From assembly GCA_033239005.1 (NCBI GenBank), contig BSQZ01000081.1, positions 329,209 to 393,208 of the forward strand: a stretch of DNA of 64,000 nt. Reading direction: 5' to 3'. Shown piece after piece: positions 60,841 through 64,000 of the stretch. Below the pieces are notes generated by a model that worked only from the letters and a program-made list of their open reading frames with translations, was not told the DNA's origin and ran no database searches. The stretch's first letter is position 1. Every line of letters begins with the position of its first letter. The DNA comes from Lamellibrachia satsuma. Lineage: Eukaryota > Annelida > Polychaeta > Sabellida > Siboglinidae. Made by a program: the position numbers and the translations under genes.

Positions 60841-61744
60841 ATAGCATACGCTAACTTTACAATGCCAAGCCCTACTTACACAAAACTGTTCACAGTTGTT
60901 CTACCTTACCTGTGGTTTGTAGAAGTGTGCGTTGGTGATCAGTACACAACGTAGTTTTTAACAGAATGCCAATGAAAGCTCGCAGAGCAAGAAATGTGGT
61001 TGGAAAAAGCAGCATTTGTTCATCTGTATGATGGTAGAATAAGCAAAAAGGTTGTTCACTTTTTGTTCAACATTTTTTATAACTATCTCTGAATAGAATC
61101 CCACATAATAAAAAATGTGCAAGTGTTTAAGCTTCAACCCAAACATTTCCTCGTTTCTGTATATCTCTACTTTGAATTAATAAACATATTTTCCCACATA
61201 AATACATTTTATTTTTTGACCCTGGTGAGACTATTTTGCAACCTATCTCGTGAAATCGCCCTATATTAAGTGTATACCAAAGTTCGTTTCCCAAAACTAT
61301 TTTGGAACTACTTCCCACTACATCTTTCGAGAGCATGTTGCTCCCCGGTAAATTTCTGTCCACCATTTGTGGTTACTACAAGTTCAAAACTACTAATGAG
61401 TCAAATGGAGTCTTTTGGAGCAAGCATTTTATTAATATGGGTCAGGGAGACTACTATTAAGGTCATGATCGCTATCAGGGGAGCCACCTTCATATATAAA
61501 TTATAACTTAAACATTTTGTAAGTAAAACACGATTAACATTTCACCATATATATTGAAATATGGATCCGTCAACAGTACATCAGAGGCAACACGTACATA
61601 ACTCTGTTTTTCCATTTTCAAATATATGGTGTTTACAGTTCAGATGAGGAGCATACAATAATTGTGTTTGTCGGCATACATAGCAAATCAGCATTGTACA
61701 AGTTCTGTTCTTTGTAGTTTTGTAGATAGAGTCTTTATAAAGTT

Positions 61745-61867
61745 TGGAAATCTGTGTGTGCGTGTGTGCGTGCATGCGTGCGTGCATGCGTGCATGTGTG
61801 CTGTGGTCTGTGTGCGGTGGTGCGGTGGTGAGGTGTGTGCGGTGTGTGCGGTGTGTGCGGTGTGTGC

Positions 61868-61913
<46 letters not shown>

Positions 61914-61945
61914 CGTGTGTGTGCGTGCGTGTGTGTGTGTGTATT
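61745..61945. repeat. (GT)n/(GTGC)n microsatellite
   Basis: gtgtgc and gcgtgc words, then about 20 GT units, then gcgtgt. Long cysteine/valine or threonine/histidine frames on both strands are artefacts. Confidence 0.97.
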
Positions 61946-62027
61946 TTGCATTGTATTGATTCAAGAATATTGTTTATGAGGAGTGGTATATCATACCTAA
62001 TACCTTTTATTTGCAAATTCATGCATT

Positions 62028-62668
62028 ATTCTGGTATTGCAGCTTCAAAGGGTGATAAAATTCTTGGATTGATTAGAAGAAACATAACATACAAGGGAAA
62101 AAAGTTAATTATACCTCTTTATAAAGCAATAGTTAGACCTCATTTAGAATACTGTATACAAGCATGGAGACCATATCGTAAGAAGGATATAGATACGCTT
62201 GAACGCATACAAAGGAGAGCAACTAAAATGATTCCAGAACTAAGAGACCTTAGTTATGAAGAACGCGTGAAAGGATGTGGTTCAACAACTCTAGAGACAA
62301 GGAGGTTAAGAGGAGATCAGAGTGAAGTTTTTAAGATAATGAATGGGTATGAAAATATTGATAGAAATATGTTTTTCTCACTCAAGAAGGATAGCAGAAC
62401 TAGAGGACATGAGGTAAAATTAGTAAAGGATCAATGTAGATTGGACATCAGGAAGCACTCATTCTCAGAGGACAATAAATGAATGGAACAAACTGTCTAC
62501 AGATTGTGTAACTGCTAGCAGCGTGAATATGTTTAAAAACAAGGTTGACACATATCTCATTAGGGCGGGTTATAAGTAGATGAACATTGTTGGACTCTCG
62601 ATAAGCCAATGGCTTCCTTGTCCACTGGGCCTTTGGCTTGGATGGCAAATCTTGTTAAATCTTGTTTG
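62028..62668 (+). mobile_element. 5'-truncated CR1-like LINE, sister of the 22.3 kb copy
   Basis: From 62031 it encodes SGIAASKGDKILGLIRRNIT …, nearly identical to the C-terminal 170 residues of the LINE at 22414-24783 (a few substitutions such as LKECGL to VKGCGS). A 2-bp deletion near 62473 (cattctcagagg for cgttctcacagagg) frameshifts it to a stop. The 3' region and the tail aaatcttgttaaatcttgtt match the other copy. The two copies are close enough to reflect recent activity of the family. Confidence 0.95.
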
Positions 62669-62876
62669 TTGGTTGTTTCCATCATGGGTATTATGACGTT
62701 AGTGCTGTAAATATGTGGGAATTTGTGGTATTTGAATTCAAAGTAAAATTTTAATTCCTGTGTACGTAAAAGGCCATTTGTTTTTAGTACTCTGAAATTA
62801 TTAAAAAGTTGTGGATCTATATGTGTATTTCCTTAGATTAATTAATCGAAATACTCTCTTTTGAATTGTAATTATT

Positions 62877-62955
62877 TGTTTACATCGGTGACCTCGTACT
62901 ATCAATCAATCAATCAATGTTTACATCGGTGACCTCGTACTATCAATCAATCAAT
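62877..62955. repeat. ~45-bp duplication with CAAT repeats
   Basis: tgtttacatcggtgacctcg + tactat occurs twice, each followed by 2-4 copies of caat. Confidence 0.93.
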
Positions 62956-63129
62956 GGGAGTTTATTTGGTTACTCATTTACAATGTTGTTACAGGTATGG
63001 TCATAAATAATTTGATTTAGTAACTCAGGAGATTCTCTGGAAACCCCAAGGGGCTTATTGCGAGAACCACCCATGATTACGTATAGTAATCTTGTCATGG
63101 AATGATGCTGCAAGTTGGCAATTATGTTA

Positions 63130-63375
63130 ATAATACTAGATATGAAGCAAATAAAAAATTACAACTTGGCGTCTTAATCCAGCAATCTAGTACAATCTAG
63201 TACGACTTGTTAATTGAACAATATAGTGAATATTTGTTAGTATACGCAAAACATGTGACGCATATAGAAAATTACAAGTGGTTGTAACCCATCATTCTAG
63301 CACAATATAACAACATGAGGAAAAATGATAGTTGAACAATATAGTGATGATTCATTAGTATTTGCAAAAAAAACA
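63130..63375. repeat. degenerate ~120-bp tandem duplication
   Basis: Two diverged copies share attacaa-t-gg, atctagtacaat, ttgaacaatatagtga and ttagtatwcgcaaaa in the same order. Confidence 0.65.
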
Positions 63376-63417
63376 TCTTTGGTACAGGTTAAGCCCGAAT
63401 CAAGTCTAAGTGGGAAA

Positions 63418-63868
63418 TTAGGACATGTTGCAGTATGTTGAGAGCAGGCGTTGTTTTAACTTGTTTTTAAATTCGTTTTCTGATGTAGAATTCAGTATGT
63501 GTTCCTGTATGGAATTCCAGAACAAGAGCCCAGAGTATTTAATTGTAAATTTCCATGTGTTTGTCCATGCTTCGTGCATAAAGAACTCATTGCTGTTCCT
63601 AGTATTGTGATTGTGGATTTCAATATTCCTTTGAAATAGTGTTGAGATGCCATTTGGAAGTGCTTGACGAGAATGCTTGTACATAAGTAGCCCTAGCTGC
63701 AGTTTGTAGATATCTTCAATTTTTAGCAAATTGTTCTGTTTAAATAGCGGTTCAGAGGGAGCGAGGTAATCAGAGTTGTTAATGATCCAAACAGCTTTTT
63801 TTGGCAGCATTTTGATCTTGTTAAGTTTTGTAGAGTATGTATTAGCCCATATTAGAGTACAATATTAG
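63418..63868 (-). pseudogene. LINE C-terminal fragment (Jockey/L2-like)
   Basis: The minus strand from about 63866 reads TLIWANTYSTKLNKIKMLPK, then KAVWIINNSDYLAPSEPLFK, IYKLQLGLLMYKHSRQALPN, HNTRNSNEFF and SGLLFWNSIQEHI, ending at a stop at 63418. This is the typical post-RT C-terminal region of Jockey/L2-type elements (QKKA.R.I…PLF…HNTR…FWN). 130 codons are open. The 5' part breaks up beyond 63868. Different family from the CR1-like copies. 63869-64000 shows nothing else. Confidence 0.82.
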
Positions 63869-64000
63869 CTTATGCATGGAAGCATCACTGAATCAGTGTT
63901 TGTGTCTAGTCATATGACTACATGTCAAGTGGTTTCACCATTGTCTTGGACAAAAACAAAAGAAGAAGTCCAGGAGAATGCCCAAAAAACAATGCTTTTT

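Larger units (their letters stand above)
53239..61265. mobile_element. outer DNA transposon with 33-bp TIRs (8 kb, nested)
   Basis: The left end 53239-53271 (tatagggcgatttaacggga…) and right end 61233-61265 are inverted copies matching at 30 of 33 positions. Beyond that the ends do not match. tata flanks gggcgattt on both sides, so the target duplication may be TATA (or TA) with TIRs starting GGG. The interior has a 20-bp satellite (53849-54116), a whole second transposon (54822-58670), a basic ORF remnant (59240-59860) and about 330-bp tandem repeats (60110-60840). The word cctttcctgaac occurs at 53642, 53800, 58690 and 60138 with variants at 60463 and 60804, tying the two sides together. 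Superfamily unknown. Confidence 0.65.

Noticed and set aside
61581..62022. Thr/His-rich or Cys/Val-rich frames around 61.8 kb
   Set aside because: They translate a GT/GTGC microsatellite.

Overview
This is eukaryotic, almost certainly metazoan, DNA of AT-rich composition. It carries an intron-split animal signalling gene (a PDE8-type cyclic nucleotide phosphodiesterase), several families of non-LTR retrotransposons (RTE-like, CR1-like and Jockey/L2-like), TIR DNA transposons, and an exceptional load of minisatellites. By summing array lengths by eye I estimate that about a third of the window is tandem repeat. The repeat style and the LINE families suggest a marine invertebrate (mollusc-, brachiopod- or lancelet-like). 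I cannot fix the phylum.

PDE8 locus, minus strand, about 4.46-35.83 kb. Four candidate coding exons join in phase. A probable 5' exon at 35405-35833 (least certain) is followed by exons at 13493-13549, 5056-5246 and 4458-4514. Together they give the N-terminal lead-in and most of the REC (response-regulator-like) domain of PDE8. The PAS and HD catalytic exons must lie beyond position 1. The introns are 21.9 kb, 8.2 kb and 0.5 kb. The two large ones hold many of the minisatellites, an RTE cluster (17.3-20.25 kb), a near-intact CR1-like LINE (22.3-25.1 kb) that landed inside a 61-bp satellite, and an old Jockey/L2-like LINE (6.5-8.7 kb).

Upstream of the gene, 36-53 kb is nearly continuous minisatellite: 52, 15, 16, 38, 35, 48, 38, 20, 31, 51, 47 and 50 bp units. 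Within it a 0.99 kb hAT-like TIR element interrupts the 31-bp array. The 51-bp array (1.9 kb) is very G-rich on the minus strand.

53.2-61.3 kb is a nested transposon. An 8 kb element with 33-bp terminal inverted repeats contains a second element with about 435-bp TIRs (54.82-58.67 kb). One arm of that second element is split by a 1.5 kb LINE fragment. The two DNA elements carry decayed pieces of a widespread metazoan repeat-encoded protein family (an F-S-D-G segment and a basic N-terminal-like segment). The last 2 kb holds a 5'-truncated sister copy of the CR1-like LINE and the C-terminal remnant of another LINE.

Most long open frames here are by-products of tandem repeats whose unit lacks stop codons. 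I treat them as repeats, not genes. No tRNA, rRNA or CRISPR was found. No promoter could be located with confidence.
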